A DNA stretch of 64,000 nucleotides. Origin: JASJAR01 sp038530285 (GTDB lineage Bacteria; Pseudomonadota; Alphaproteobacteria; Rhodobacterales; Rhodobacteraceae). The stretch is taken from NCBI GenBank assembly GCA_038530285.1, contig JBCBCY010000001.1:186001-250000 (forward strand), given 5' to 3'. A model generated the notes under the pieces. It was not told the origin of the DNA, did not search any database, and saw only the letters and a program-made list of their open reading frames with translations. Shown in pieces: positions 39,133 through 48,422 of this stretch (position 1 is the first letter of the stretch; the number at the start of each line of letters is the position of its first letter). A program made the translations under genes and the position numbers.

Positions 39133-42100
39133 ATGACACGCCCCCGATTCATTCATCTTCGCACCCATTCTGAGTATTCCCTGCTGGAAGGGGCGCTGCG
39201 GCTGAAAAAGCTGCCGGGGCTGTGCGCGGCCCATGACATGCCCGCCGTGGCGCTGACGGACACGAATAACATGTTCGCCGCGCTGGAGTTCTCGGTCGGT
39301 TGTCTCGAGGCGGGCATTCAGCCCATCGTGGGGTGCCAGGTCGATCTGGCGTTCGATCCCGCCCAGCCCGGAGCCAATCCCAACCGCCCCGCGCCCCTGG
39401 TCCTGCTGGCCCAGAACCGGGCGGGCTATGAAAACCTGATGGCGTTGAATTCAGCGCTGTACCTGGGCAAGGGGACCGCTCAGGTCGAGGTCTCGGTTGA
39501 GGATCTGACCGCCCGTGCGAACGGTCTCATCTGCCTTACGGGTGGGCCCGATGGCCCCCTTGGGCGGCTTGTCCAGGACGGCAAGACCGGTCCTGCGGGT
39601 GCCTTGCTGGACGCGCTTGCGGCGGCGTTTGAAAACCGGCTTTACGTCGAATTGCAGCGCCATCCGCGCGAAGATGCCTCGCCCATGGAGGCCGAACGCC
39701 TGACCGAGGCATGGTTTCTGCGCGAAGCTTACGCCAAGGCCCTGCCGCTGGTGGCCACCAATGATGTCTATTTCCCAAAGTCTGAGATGTATGAGGCCCA
39801 TGATGCGCTGATCTGCATCGCCGAAGGGGCCTATGTCGACCAACAGGCGCCGCGGCGTCGCCTGACCACGCAGCATTACTTCAAAAGCCCCGCCGAGATG
39901 GCCGCGTTGTTCGCCGACCTGCCTGAGGCCCTTGAAAATACGGTAGAAATCGCGCGGCGATGCGCCTTTGGCGTCGCCCGCCACGACCCGATCCTGCCGA
40001 AATTTGCCGACAATGAGATCGAAGAATTGCGCAAACAAGCCCGCGAGGGGTTGGAGGCGCGCCTTGCGGTGATCGACCCTGCGGCGCCGCGTGAAGACTA
40101 CGACAAACGGCTCGAATTCGAGCTTGATATCATCGAAGGCATGGGTTTCCCGGGCTATTTCCTGATTGTCGCCGATTTCATCAAATGGGCGAAAGATCAG
40201 GATATTCCCGTGGGCCCGGGCCGGGGGTCGGGCGCGGGATCACTGGTGGCCTATGCGCTTACGATCACCGACCTTGACCCGTTGCGCTACGGGCTGCTGT
40301 TTGAGCGGTTTTTGAACCCCGAACGCGTCTCGATGCCCGATTTCGATATCGATTTCTGCATGGATCGGCGCGAAGAGGTCATCCAATACGTTCAGGAAAA
40401 ATACGGCCGCGACAAGGTTGGCCAGATCATCACTTTCGGTGCCTTGCTGTCCAAGGCCGCCGTGCGCGACATCGGCCGCGTTCTGCAAATGCCCTATGGT
40501 CAGGTCGACCGGTTGTCGAAGCTTATTCCGGTCGAAGGCGTCAAACCTGTGTCCATCGAAAAGGCGCTGGCCGATGAGCCGCGCCTGCGCGAAGAAGCCA
40601 AGGCCGAAGAGGTCGTCGACCGGCTGCTGACCTATGGCCAGCAGGTCGAAGGGTTGCTCAGGAATGCCTCGACCCATGCCGCCGGTGTGGTGATTGGCGA
40701 CCGTCCGCTCGATAAACTTGTGCCGCTTTATCAGGACCCGCGGTCGGACATGCCCGCCACCCAGTTTAATATGAAGTGGGTCGAACAGGCGGGCCTGGTG
40801 AAGTTCGACTTTCTGGGCCTAAAGACGCTGACAGTGATCCAGAACGCGCTGGATCTGTTGAAACTGCGCGGGGTCGAGGTGGATATCGACCGGATCCCGC
40901 TGGATGACCCGGCCACGTATGAACTCTACTCCGCCGCCAAAACCGTCGCGGTGTTCCAGGTGGAAAGCTCGGGCATGATGGATGCGCTGGTGCGGATGAA
41001 ACCCACCTGCATCGAAGATATCGTGGCCCTTGTGGCGCTGTATCGCCCCGGCCCGATGGAGAACATTCCGAAGTATTGCGACGTCAAGAATGCGCGTGCC
41101 GAACGCGAGAGCATCCATCCGCTGATTGACGGGATCCTGGATGAGACCCAAGGCATCATCGTTTATCAGGAACAGGTGATGGAGATTGCCCGTAAGATGG
41201 CCGGCTACTCTCTTGGGGGGGCTGACCTTCTGCGCCGCGCGATGGGTAAGAAAATCCAGGCCGCGATGGATGCTGAACGTCCGAAATTTCTGGCCGGTGC
41301 TGCCGAAAACGGGGTCGACAAATCGAAAGCGTTGGAGGTTTGGAACCTTCTGGATAAGTTCGCCAATTACGGCTTCAACAAATCCCATGCAGCGGCCTAC
41401 GCCGTTGTCAGTTACCAGACCGCCTGGCTGAAAGCGAACCACCCGGTCGAGTTCATGGCCGGGGTGATGAACTGCGATCTGCATTTGACCGATAAGCTGG
41501 CGGTCTATGCCGAGGAATTGCGCCGGGGCCTTGAGATTGAGATCGTGCCACCTTGCGTGAACCGGTCGGAGGCAACCTTCAGCGTGGCCGACGGCAAGGT
41601 CGTCTATGCGCTGGGGGCGCTGAAAAACGTCGGCGTCGAAGCGATGCGGGTTTTGACCGAGGCCCGAGGGAGCAAGGCGTTCGCGACCGTGTTCGATCTG
41701 GCCCGCCGGGTGGATCTGCGCCGCATCGGCAAGCGCCCGCTGGAGATGCTGGCGCGGGCGGGGGCTTTTGATCAGCTCGACCCGAACCGGCACCGGATCT
41801 TTGCGTCGCTCGATGCGCTGACCGCTTATTCGGCGGCCATCCATGACCAACGCGCCAGCGCGCAGGTGTCGCTTTTCGGTGAAGCGGGTGAGGATCTGCC
41901 AGAGCCGCGCCTGTCAGCGGTCGAAGACTGGCTGGCGTCGGACCGGTTGGAAGCCGAACACCTGGCCGTCGGTTTCTATCTGTCGGGTCATCCGCTCGAT
42001 GATTACCTTGCGCCTTTGAAACGGAAAGGCTGCACAACGCTGGCAGAGCTGCGCGACAAGGCCGAACGCGACGGTGGGGCCGTGGGCCGTGTGGGCGTGA

Positions 42101-42585
42101 TGGTCTCGGGCCTGCAAGACCGCAAATCGGGGCGTGGCACCCGGTTTTTCAGGATGAACATTTCCGACCCCACCATGACGGTGTCGGGTATGGCGCTGTT
42201 TCCTGAAGATTTCGAGACGTCTCGCAAAGCGCTTGAAGTTGGCCCGCGCGTGGTCATGACGCTGGAAGCCCGTTTCAACGACGGTGGGTTTGACCCCGTG
42301 GCCCGGTCGGTCACGCACCTGGACGGCGTGGTGGCTGAGGTGGGAGGCATGTCGGTGCGGGTTTTCATCGACGCGCCCGAAGGTGCGATTTCCGTCAAAG
42401 GGTTGATGGAGCGTTACCGCGAGGACAGCGCAGTGAAAGGTCGCGGCGAATTGCGCATCGCCCCTTTGGGTGTGCCCGTGGGCGAGTTCGATATCGAGCT
42501 GGGTGACGGCTGGCCGATGACGCCCGAGATCAAGTCAGCCCTGAAATCCCTGCCCGGTGTGGCCGCGGTGGAAGATGTCATTTGA
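39133..42585 (+). CDS. dnaE: DNA polymerase III alpha subunit
   Basis: A 1150-residue replicative polymerase, standard DnaE length. The N-terminal PHP domain begins FIHLRTHSEYSLLEGALRLK. The C-family catalytic site is MPDFDIDFCMDRR with GRGSGAGSLVAYALTITDLD before it. The tandem helix-hairpin-helix/OB region follows, ending in GDGWPMTPEIKSALKSLPGV. QVSLF at 911-915 matches the internal beta-clamp-binding motif. It stands alone with its own promoter and is followed by a hairpin and dispersed-element copy that likely acts as terminator. Confidence 0.97.
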   Translation: MTRPRFIHLRTHSEYSLLEGALRLKKLPGLCAAHDMPAVALTDTNNMFAALEFSVGCLEAGIQPIVGCQVDLAFDPAQPGANPNRPAPLVLLAQNRAGYENLMALNSALYLGKGTAQVEVSVEDLTARANGLICLTGGPDGPLGRLVQDGKTGPAGALLDALAAAFENRLYVELQRHPREDASPMEAERLTEAWFLREAYAKALPLVATNDVYFPKSEMYEAHDALICIAEGAYVDQQAPRRRLTTQHYFKSPAEMAALFADLPEALENTVEIARRCAFGVARHDPILPKFADNEIEELRKQAREGLEARLAVIDPAAPREDYDKRLEFELDIIEGMGFPGYFLIVADFIKWAKDQDIPVGPGRGSGAGSLVAYALTITDLDPLRYGLLFERFLNPERVSMPDFDIDFCMDRREEVIQYVQEKYGRDKVGQIITFGALLSKAAVRDIGRVLQMPYGQVDRLSKLIPVEGVKPVSIEKALADEPRLREEAKAEEVVDRLLTYGQQVEGLLRNASTHAAGVVIGDRPLDKLVPLYQDPRSDMPATQFNMKWVEQAGLVKFDFLGLKTLTVIQNALDLLKLRGVEVDIDRIPLDDPATYELYSAAKTVAVFQVESSGMMDALVRMKPTCIEDIVALVALYRPGPMENIPKYCDVKNARAERESIHPLIDGILDETQGIIVYQEQVMEIARKMAGYSLGGADLLRRAMGKKIQAAMDAERPKFLAGAAENGVDKSKALEVWNLLDKFANYGFNKSHAAAYAVVSYQTAWLKANHPVEFMAGVMNCDLHLTDKLAVYAEELRRGLEIEIVPPCVNRSEATFSVADGKVVYALGALKNVGVEAMRVLTEARGSKAFATVFDLARRVDLRRIGKRPLEMLARAGAFDQLDPNRHRIFASLDALTAYSAAIHDQRASAQVSLFGEAGEDLPEPRLSAVEDWLASDRLEAEHLAVGFYLSGHPLDDYLAPLKRKGCTTLAELRDKAERDGGAVGRVGVMVSGLQDRKSGRGTRFFRMNISDPTMTVSGMALFPEDFETSRKALEVGPRVVMTLEARFNDGGFDPVARSVTHLDGVVAEVGGMSVRVFIDAPEGAISVKGLMERYREDSAVKGRGELRIAPLGVPVGEFDIELGDGWPMTPEIKSALKSLPGVAAVEDVI

Positions 42586-42592
42586 CAAGGGT

Positions 42593-42642
42593 GCGAGGGG
42601 CGCTGCCCCTCGCGCTCCCCGGAGTATTTTTGCCAGGATGAA
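42593..42642 (+). repeat. dispersed palindromic element after dnaE (best copy)
   Basis: A perfect 9-bp hairpin GCGAGGGGC-GCT-GCCCCTCGC (42593-42613) is followed by GCTCCCC and the core GGAGTATTTTTGCCAGGATG AA (42621-42642). It starts 8 nt after the dnaE stop, between the convergent ends of dnaE and the AbrB-type gene. The hairpin plus T5 run could act as a bidirectional terminator. Confidence 0.85.
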
Positions 42643-42654
42643 CGCCAAAGCGCG

Positions 42655-43746
42655 TTAGGGTGACGAGGGCGGCCCAATCATCCGGCGCCTGAGAAACCGC
42701 AGCACATAGACTGCCAGCATGATCCGCGCAACATGGTGAACGGACACGAAGATAACACTGGTTTCCAAAGACACCGCGACAAGCGTCATCTCGGCCAAAC
42801 CACCCGGCGCGAACGCCAGGTAGACCGCTTCCCAGCGCAGGCCCAACAGCGGTGTCAGGACGGCTGTGATCACGCCAGCTAGGACCAGGACCGCCGCCGC
42901 CGTGACAAGAGCCACCCGACCAGCGGTCCACAACACATCCGCCGAGCGCCCCAGAAACCGGATGCCCAGGGTGACACCGATGATCAATTGCACGATTGCG
43001 ACCATCCAGAAGGGCACAGCCCCGGTCACCCAGCCCAGAAGGTGCAGCGCGCCGGACGACAGGATCGGGCCGGTGATGATTGCAGCCGGCAGGTTCATCG
43101 CCCGGCCGGCCACCACGCCGACGACCGCTGCGGCGGCCATAAGCCCCCATTCCCCCGGGCTGAGCGTGCCCGAGCCGATCATCACACCGGCCGCCGAGCC
43201 AACAGCCGCGCCCTGAAGGATCGACAGCCCCACCGGGACCAGAACGATCGCCAGTGCGAGACGCAGAAACTGCAGCACCGCAAGCATGGCCGGGTCTGCG
43301 CCGTCTTCTTCGCCCAGCATGATCGCCTCAATGAAGCCGCCTGGCGCTGTGCCGTAAAACGCCGTCGGTCCGTCAAGCCCGCCCAACCGCGTGGCGGCCC
43401 AAAACCCCATGATATGGGCGAGCGGCACATAGATTAGCAGGGCCAGAAGGCTCGGCCACCAGTCAAGGGCCGCGACCAGTACATCGGGTGAAAACGCGCT
43501 GCCAATCGACAGACCAATGACGGGGACAAAGAAATTCCGCGTCCAGATCGGGTAGGACGGGGTGATCCGGAACGGCCTGGCGCCCGACAATGCCAGCGCA
43601 GCCACGGCAAAAAGCGCCCCCAGCATCCACGGCAGCGGCGCCCCGATAAAGGTGGCAATCGCGCCGCCTGCGGCCCCCGTGACCAGCACCAAAGCAGCAC
43701 CGGGAAGCTCAATGTCGCGCAGTTTTTGGACGAAGCTGTCTACCAA
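42655..43746 (-). CDS. AbrB-family (Pfam AmoA/AbrB) membrane protein
   Basis: A 363-residue integral membrane protein with two similar halves of hydrophobic helices (GAAGGAIATFIGAPLPWMLG in the first; AAVVGVVAGRAMNLPAAIITGP in the second). The Pro-Trp-Met-Leu-Gly motif, the GLDGPTAFYGTAPGGFIEAIMLGEE segment and the FAPGGLAEMTLVA repeat identify the family often annotated as ammonia monooxygenase or AbrB transporters, though it has no such enzyme activity. The most likely start is TTG 43746, overlapping slyX by 7 nt. Substrate unknown. It ends convergent to dnaE. Confidence 0.88.
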   Translation of the reverse strand: MVDSFVQKLRDIELPGAALVLVTGAAGGAIATFIGAPLPWMLGALFAVAALALSGARPFRITPSYPIWTRNFFVPVIGLSIGSAFSPDVLVAALDWWPSLLALLIYVPLAHIMGFWAATRLGGLDGPTAFYGTAPGGFIEAIMLGEEDGADPAMLAVLQFLRLALAIVLVPVGLSILQGAAVGSAAGVMIGSGTLSPGEWGLMAAAAVVGVVAGRAMNLPAAIITGPILSSGALHLLGWVTGAVPFWMVAIVQLIIGVTLGIRFLGRSADVLWTAGRVALVTAAAVLVLAGVITAVLTPLLGLRWEAVYLAFAPGGLAEMTLVAVSLETSVIFVSVHHVARIMLAVYVLRFLRRRMIGPPSSP

Positions 43747-43943
43747 TGGGGCGGGCGCTGATCGGCCAGCGGGATCGTGCCGCCAGCGTCCAACTCACGT
43801 TCGGCGGCGGCGTTCAGCAGCTTTGCGATCCGACGCTCGGCCGTATTCAACGCCTTTGCCTGGCGCGCGACCTCGTCAGACAGGTCATCCACCATCCGTT
43901 CCAGATGCGCGATCTTGGTCTCTAAGTCGGCTGTGTCATTCAT
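43740..43943 (-). CDS. slyX: SlyX-family protein
   Basis: A 67-residue coiled-coil protein, LETKIAHLERMVDDLSDEVA then RQAKALNTAERRIAKLL, ending DQRPPHW, the conserved SlyX tail (usually PPHY). Members are short cytoplasmic proteins of unknown function. It is followed by the AbrB-type gene with a 7-nt overlap. Confidence 0.9.
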   Translation of the reverse strand: MNDTADLETKIAHLERMVDDLSDEVARQAKALNTAERRIAKLLNAAAERELDAGGTIPLADQRPPHW

Positions 43944-44050
43944 GGTGCTGGCCTAGCATTCGCGCGCGCAATGGGGAAGGCGGCCCGGCTTGCCCCACCC
44001 GTGCCCCTGCGTTAGACCCCGCGCGACCCTTATAGGCAGGCAGCCCGGCC

Positions 44051-45526
44051 ATGGCGAAACAGAAGAAAACTCCGCGTCCCAAGGCCGAAACGCCCAAGGG
44101 CTTTCGTGACTATTTCGGCGCCGAGGTCGTGCGCCGGGCCGACATGCTGGCCAAGATCGCCGAAGTTTACCGGATGCGCGGGTTTGACCCCCTGGAAAGC
44201 TCGGCTGTGGAAACGGTGGAGGCTTTGGGCAAGTTCCTGCCCGACGTAGACCGGCCCAACGAAGGCGTCTTTGCCTGGGAAGAAGACAGCGATTGGCTGG
44301 CGCTGCGCTATGATTTGACCGCCCCGCTGGCACGGGTGTTCGCGCAATACCGCAATGATTTGCCCACACCGTATCGGCGCTATGCGATGGGGCCTGTCTG
44401 GCGCAACGAGAAGCCCGGGCCGGGGCGGTTTCGGCAGTTTTATCAATGCGATGCCGATACGGTCGGGGCGCCGTCTGTGGCGGCCGATGCCGAAATTTGC
44501 GTGATGCTCGCCGATGCGCTGGAGGCGGTCGGGATCGAGCGGGGCGATTACGTGATCCGGGTGAACAACCGCAAGGTGCTCAATGGGGTGCTGGAAGTGG
44601 CGGGGCTTTACGATCCCGCTGACCCCGACGCGCAGTCAAGCGAACGCGGTATTGCGCTGCGGGCCATCGACAAGCTTGACCGGCTGGGCACGGGCGGGGT
44701 TCGCGCGCTGTTGGGCGCCGGGCGCGAGGATGAAAGCGGTGATTTCACCAAAGGCGCGGGTTTGAGTGATGCGCAAACCGACACCGTCATGGCCTTTGTG
44801 GAGACGTTGGCGGGCGATCTGACCGGGTTGCGTGCCGTCGTTGGCGCGTCTGAGATCGGCGGCGGCGGGGTGGATGAATTGGAAACCATCGCCGACCTCT
44901 GCGCAGCGCGTGGCTACGGCCCTGACCGCATTGTCATCGACCCATCGGTCGTCCGCGGGCTTGGTTACTACACCGGCCCGGTGTTTGAAGCCGAACTCAC
45001 TTTCGAGATCACCGACGAAAAGGGCAGGCCCCGCCAGTTCGGCTCGGTCGCAGGCGGCGGTCGCTATGACGATCTGGTCAAGCGCTTCACCGGTCAGGCC
45101 GTGCCCGCGACGGGCGTGTCCATCGGGGTCGACCGGCTTCTGGCAGCCCTTGAGGCGAAGGGTAAGTTCCAAGACACCGCCACCGGGCCGGTCGTGATCA
45201 CGGTCATGGACCGCGACCGGATGGCCGATTATCAGGCGATGGCGGCGACCCTGCGACAAGCAGGGCTGCGCGCCGAGGTCTATCTGGGCAATCCGAAGAA
45301 CTTCGGCAACCAGTTGAAATACGCCGACAAACGCCAAAGCCCCGTGGCTGTGATCCAGGGCGAGGATGAGCGCGCAAACGGCGAAGTTCAGGTCAAAGAC
45401 CTGATCCTGGGCGCGAAACTGGCCGAAACCGCCAGCTTGGAGGAATGGAAAGACCAGCCCGCGCAGGTGACCTGCACGCTCGACGACCTGGTGGCCACGA
45501 TCCAAAGCATATTGGCGCGCCACTGA
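44051..45526 (+). CDS. hisS: histidyl-tRNA synthetase
   Basis: A 491-residue class II aminoacyl-tRNA synthetase. Motif 1/2 regions include KGFRDYFGAEVVRRADML and RYDLTAPLARVFAQY; PVWRNEKPGPGRFRQFYQCD is motif 2. The histidine-specific segment is RGLGYYTGPVFEAEL, and motif 3 is GSVAGGGRYDDLVKRF ... ATGVSIGVDRLL. The C-terminal anticodon domain follows. It overlaps hisZ by 1 nt (TGATG) and hisG follows with a 4-nt overlap. Genome-level coupling of tRNA charging with histidine biosynthesis is typical of Rhodobacteraceae. Confidence 0.97.
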   Translation: MAKQKKTPRPKAETPKGFRDYFGAEVVRRADMLAKIAEVYRMRGFDPLESSAVETVEALGKFLPDVDRPNEGVFAWEEDSDWLALRYDLTAPLARVFAQYRNDLPTPYRRYAMGPVWRNEKPGPGRFRQFYQCDADTVGAPSVAADAEICVMLADALEAVGIERGDYVIRVNNRKVLNGVLEVAGLYDPADPDAQSSERGIALRAIDKLDRLGTGGVRALLGAGREDESGDFTKGAGLSDAQTDTVMAFVETLAGDLTGLRAVVGASEIGGGGVDELETIADLCAARGYGPDRIVIDPSVVRGLGYYTGPVFEAELTFEITDEKGRPRQFGSVAGGGRYDDLVKRFTGQAVPATGVSIGVDRLLAALEAKGKFQDTATGPVVITVMDRDRMADYQAMAATLRQAGLRAEVYLGNPKNFGNQLKYADKRQSPVAVIQGEDERANGEVQVKDLILGAKLAETASLEEWKDQPAQVTCTLDDLVATIQSILARH

Positions 45527-46581
45527 TGGGCGATGCGACGTCCATCCGGGCCGAGGCGGACCGCCTGCAGGCCACCTTCCGGGCCGATGGGGCAACCCCG
45601 GTTGAGGTGGATGTGCTGCAGCCCGCCGATGTGTTGTTGGACCTTTACGGCGAAGACGTGCGTGCGCGCGCCTTTGTCACGCAAGACCCGGTGCGCGGCG
45701 AATGCATGCTCCGGCCGGATTTCACCGCCCCCATCGCGCTGCGCCACCTTGCATCGGGGGGCGCTGCGGCGCGCTACACCTACGCCGGCAAGGTCTTTCG
45801 CCAACAGGAAAGCGGGTCGCGTCGCCCGGCGGAGTTCGTGCAGGTGGGCCTTGAGGTTTTCGGCGAGCCCGGCCCGCAAGCCGATGCCGAGATCTTCGCG
45901 CGCTTTTCGGACCTGCTGACCGGCTACACTTTGCGGCCCATGACCGGTGATATCGGTCTTCTGGCCGCCGCCATCGATGGGCTGAACACGACCCCGCGGC
46001 GCAAGGCCGCCTTGCGCCGCCACCTTTGGCGGCCCAAACGGTTCCGCGCGCTTCTGGACCGGTTTTCATCCTCCGCCCGCCGCGCCCGGCCCGATGCGGC
46101 GCTGATCGGGCGCAGCCCCGAAATTGGGTTGCGCTCGGCCGAGGACGTGCGCACCCGGCTCGACGCGCTCGCCGAAGATGCTGCCGCCGCGCCGGTCGCA
46201 ACAAGCGAAATCGAAGCGCTGGGCACCTTGATGTCAATCCGCGAAACCATGCCCAATGCCTTGGCGCATCTGCGCCAACTGACCGTTGATCTGCCCGCGA
46301 TCGAGCCCGCGGTTGACCGTTTGGCCACCCGCATGGCCGCTCTTGAGGCGACCTTCGGGTCGGTTGACGCGCTGGAATTCGAGGTCACCTACGGGCGCAC
46401 GACGCTGGAATATTATGACGGTTTTGTCTTCGGGTTTCTGCGCGCTGACCGGCCCGATCTGCCCCCCGTCGCCTCGGGCGGGCGCTACGATGCACTGACC
46501 CGGGCCCTGGGCGGGACGGCGGCACCTGCTGCTCTTGGCGGCGTGATCCGCCCGGCCTTGTTGTTGGAGGCGCAGGGATGA
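45526..46581 (+). CDS. hisZ: ATP phosphoribosyltransferase regulatory subunit
   Basis: A 351-residue HisZ: a catalytically inactive HisS paralog that combines with short HisG to form the octameric enzyme. It retains the class II fold (RPDFTAPIALRHLAS, YAGKVFRQQESGSRRPAEFV, YYDGFVFGFL, VASGGRYDALTRAL) but lacks the anticodon-binding domain and tRNA-charging motifs. It is sandwiched between hisS and hisG with 1- and 4-nt overlaps. The long open frame from 45445 lies inside hisS and is not used. Confidence 0.95.
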   Translation: MGDATSIRAEADRLQATFRADGATPVEVDVLQPADVLLDLYGEDVRARAFVTQDPVRGECMLRPDFTAPIALRHLASGGAAARYTYAGKVFRQQESGSRRPAEFVQVGLEVFGEPGPQADAEIFARFSDLLTGYTLRPMTGDIGLLAAAIDGLNTTPRRKAALRRHLWRPKRFRALLDRFSSSARRARPDAALIGRSPEIGLRSAEDVRTRLDALAEDAAAAPVATSEIEALGTLMSIRETMPNALAHLRQLTVDLPAIEPAVDRLATRMAALEATFGSVDALEFEVTYGRTTLEYYDGFVFGFLRADRPDLPPVASGGRYDALTRALGGTAAPAALGGVIRPALLLEAQG

Positions 46582-47270
46582 CGTTGAAGCTTGGCGTGCC
46601 GTCGAAAGGCCGGTTGATGGAAAAGACCGCCCAGTGGTTTGAAAAACGCAGCGTGACCATCACGCTGACCGGCGATGCGCGCGAATATGCAGGCGCTGTC
46701 GAAGGGGTCGACGGCGTCGATCTGGTGCTTTTGTCAGCTGGCGAAATCCCCCGCGAATTGGCGGCCGGGCGCATTCATCTGGGTGTGACGGGCCGCGATA
46801 TGATCGAAGAGAAGCTCAGCCATTGGGAAGAACGGGTCGAACCTTTAGGCGAATTGGGCTTTGGCCATGCCGATCTGGTGATCGCGGTGCCGGATTTCTG
46901 GGTGGATGTCGAAACGCTCGATGATCTGGATGCGGCAGCGGCGGCGTTTCGTGCCCGCCACGGCACCCGGCTGCGGATCGCCACGAAATACCACCGGCTG
47001 GTGCGGGATTTTCTGCGCGATGCAGGCGTGGCCGATTATACGCTGGTCGACAGTCAGGGGGCCACCGAAGGCACGGTCAAGAACCTGACCGCTGAAGCAA
47101 TTGCCGATATTACATCGACCGGGTCCACCCTGCGCGCCAATCATCTGCGCGCTTTGACCGATGGCACCGTGCTGAGAAGTCAGGCGGGGCTGTTTCGGTC
47201 GCGCATGGCCGCTTGGAATGATGAGGCGCGACGCGCTCTTGAAAGCCTTCGGGCGCCCCTAGGGCTTTAG
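46578..47270 (+). CDS. hisG: ATP phosphoribosyltransferase, short form
   Basis: A 230-residue HisG(S) catalytic subunit: first step of histidine synthesis (ATP + PRPP). KLGVPSKGRLMEKTAQWF at the start, ELAAGRIHLGVTGRDMI, RIATKYHRLVRDFL and the PRPP loop LVDSQGATEGTVKNLTAEAI are standard. It lacks the C-terminal feedback domain of long HisG, which is why HisZ is needed. hisC lies about 9.5 kb downstream with tyrA. Confidence 0.96.
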   Translation: MTLKLGVPSKGRLMEKTAQWFEKRSVTITLTGDAREYAGAVEGVDGVDLVLLSAGEIPRELAAGRIHLGVTGRDMIEEKLSHWEERVEPLGELGFGHADLVIAVPDFWVDVETLDDLDAAAAAFRARHGTRLRIATKYHRLVRDFLRDAGVADYTLVDSQGATEGTVKNLTAEAIADITSTGSTLRANHLRALTDGTVLRSQAGLFRSRMAAWNDEARRALESLRAPLGL

Positions 47271-47298
47271 CCAAAGGGACGCCGCTCAGGATTTGGTC

Positions 47299-48315
47299 TT
47301 ACGACCCACTCGCCTCATTGAGGAAGCCAACGACCGCGCCAAAGAGGTCTTGCGCGGGTTGGCCTGTTGCGGCGACGTCGCCCAGCCAATCGATGACCAC
47401 TCGGTCAACAAGAGCGTCCGCCAACATGTTCACATCGGATGTCGCAAACTCAACTTGGGTGATGTTGTTTTCGCCCAATGCCACGCCCCAGCGCGCCATT
47501 GTATTGACGTTGTAGTTCTCAACATAGGCGTCCAAAGCATCCGGCACTGACGCCAAAAGAATATCACGGTGTTCGGGTGAAAGCGCCGCCAACGCGCTTG
47601 AGTTTACAACGACCGGACAATGAACGGTTCCCGGGTTGAGATTTGTCGTCCACCAATTTGCCTGTTCGACAATGCCAAACGCCATGTGAGCGTGGGGGGC
47701 AAATGCAACGGCATCAATTTCACCATTGGACAGCAGGTCTTTTGTTTCGCTGGCTGAGGCGGATACAGTTTCAGCTCCCAAGGCTTCCAGCGCTGCGGCA
47801 ATCCCACCGGTTGCCCGAATGCGCAATCCTCTGAGGTTTGTAATGGTCGCCGGTGCCTCACCGCGACCCATGATGTTGTACTGGGGCAGCGGCGACGGCA
47901 TCAGCAGGGTGGCATCCCATTGGGCCAGTTCTGCAATCACTGCGGGTTGCTGATAGAAATACGTCGACAATGCCACTTCTTGTTCGATCGAGGATACCCC
48001 CAAAAAGGGCAGTTCGAGCGTGGTCAAGGTCGCGTTTCGCTCTGGATGATAACCTGCGCAAAACTGCGCCATTTCGAACTTGCCTGCAGCAATTCCATCA
48101 AGGTTTTCGCGCGCGGGGCTCAGCTCACCGTAGCTGATGTTCAAGGTGAATTCACCGCCCGATCGTTCGGCGACCAAGTCTGCAAGGGTTTCGACATGAT
48201 GAGTGAATGCCCGGGGCGCGCCCCAAACCGAGACATCCCAACTTGAACTTGCGGCCGCATTTGACGTGCCGGTGGCGCACAAGGCGAGCGCCATAAGTGC
48301 ATTAAGTTTTTTCAT
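47299..48315 (-). CDS. orphan TRAP transporter substrate-binding protein (DctP type)
   Basis: A 338-residue exported DctP-family protein with signal peptide MKKLNALMALALCATGTSNA. The Arg that binds carboxylate ligands is in LRGLRIRATGG (usually GLKIR); SWDVSVWGAPRAFTHHVETL is the mature start and AVAFAPHAHMAFGIVEQANW lies in the binding region. No dctQ or dctM membrane genes are nearby. Base composition is slightly lower in GC than its neighbours. It may serve a transporter encoded elsewhere or act as a sensor-type binding protein. ATG 48315 is used; an upstream ATG at 48363 adds sequence without signal-peptide character. Confidence 0.88.
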   Translation of the reverse strand: MKKLNALMALALCATGTSNAAASSSWDVSVWGAPRAFTHHVETLADLVAERSGGEFTLNISYGELSPARENLDGIAAGKFEMAQFCAGYHPERNATLTTLELPFLGVSSIEQEVALSTYFYQQPAVIAELAQWDATLLMPSPLPQYNIMGRGEAPATITNLRGLRIRATGGIAAALEALGAETVSASASETKDLLSNGEIDAVAFAPHAHMAFGIVEQANWWTTNLNPGTVHCPVVVNSSALAALSPEHRDILLASVPDALDAYVENYNVNTMARWGVALGENNITQVEFATSDVNMLADALVDRVVIDWLGDVAATGQPAQDLFGAVVGFLNEASGS

Positions 48316-48422
48316 ATCCGGGACCTTTTTTGGAGACCAATAAAGCCCGGCAACTAAGCGCACGGACTCAACACCAAGTTAAACTGACCCGGAGTTCGCC
48401 AGCGAAATTCCGGCATCTTTAG

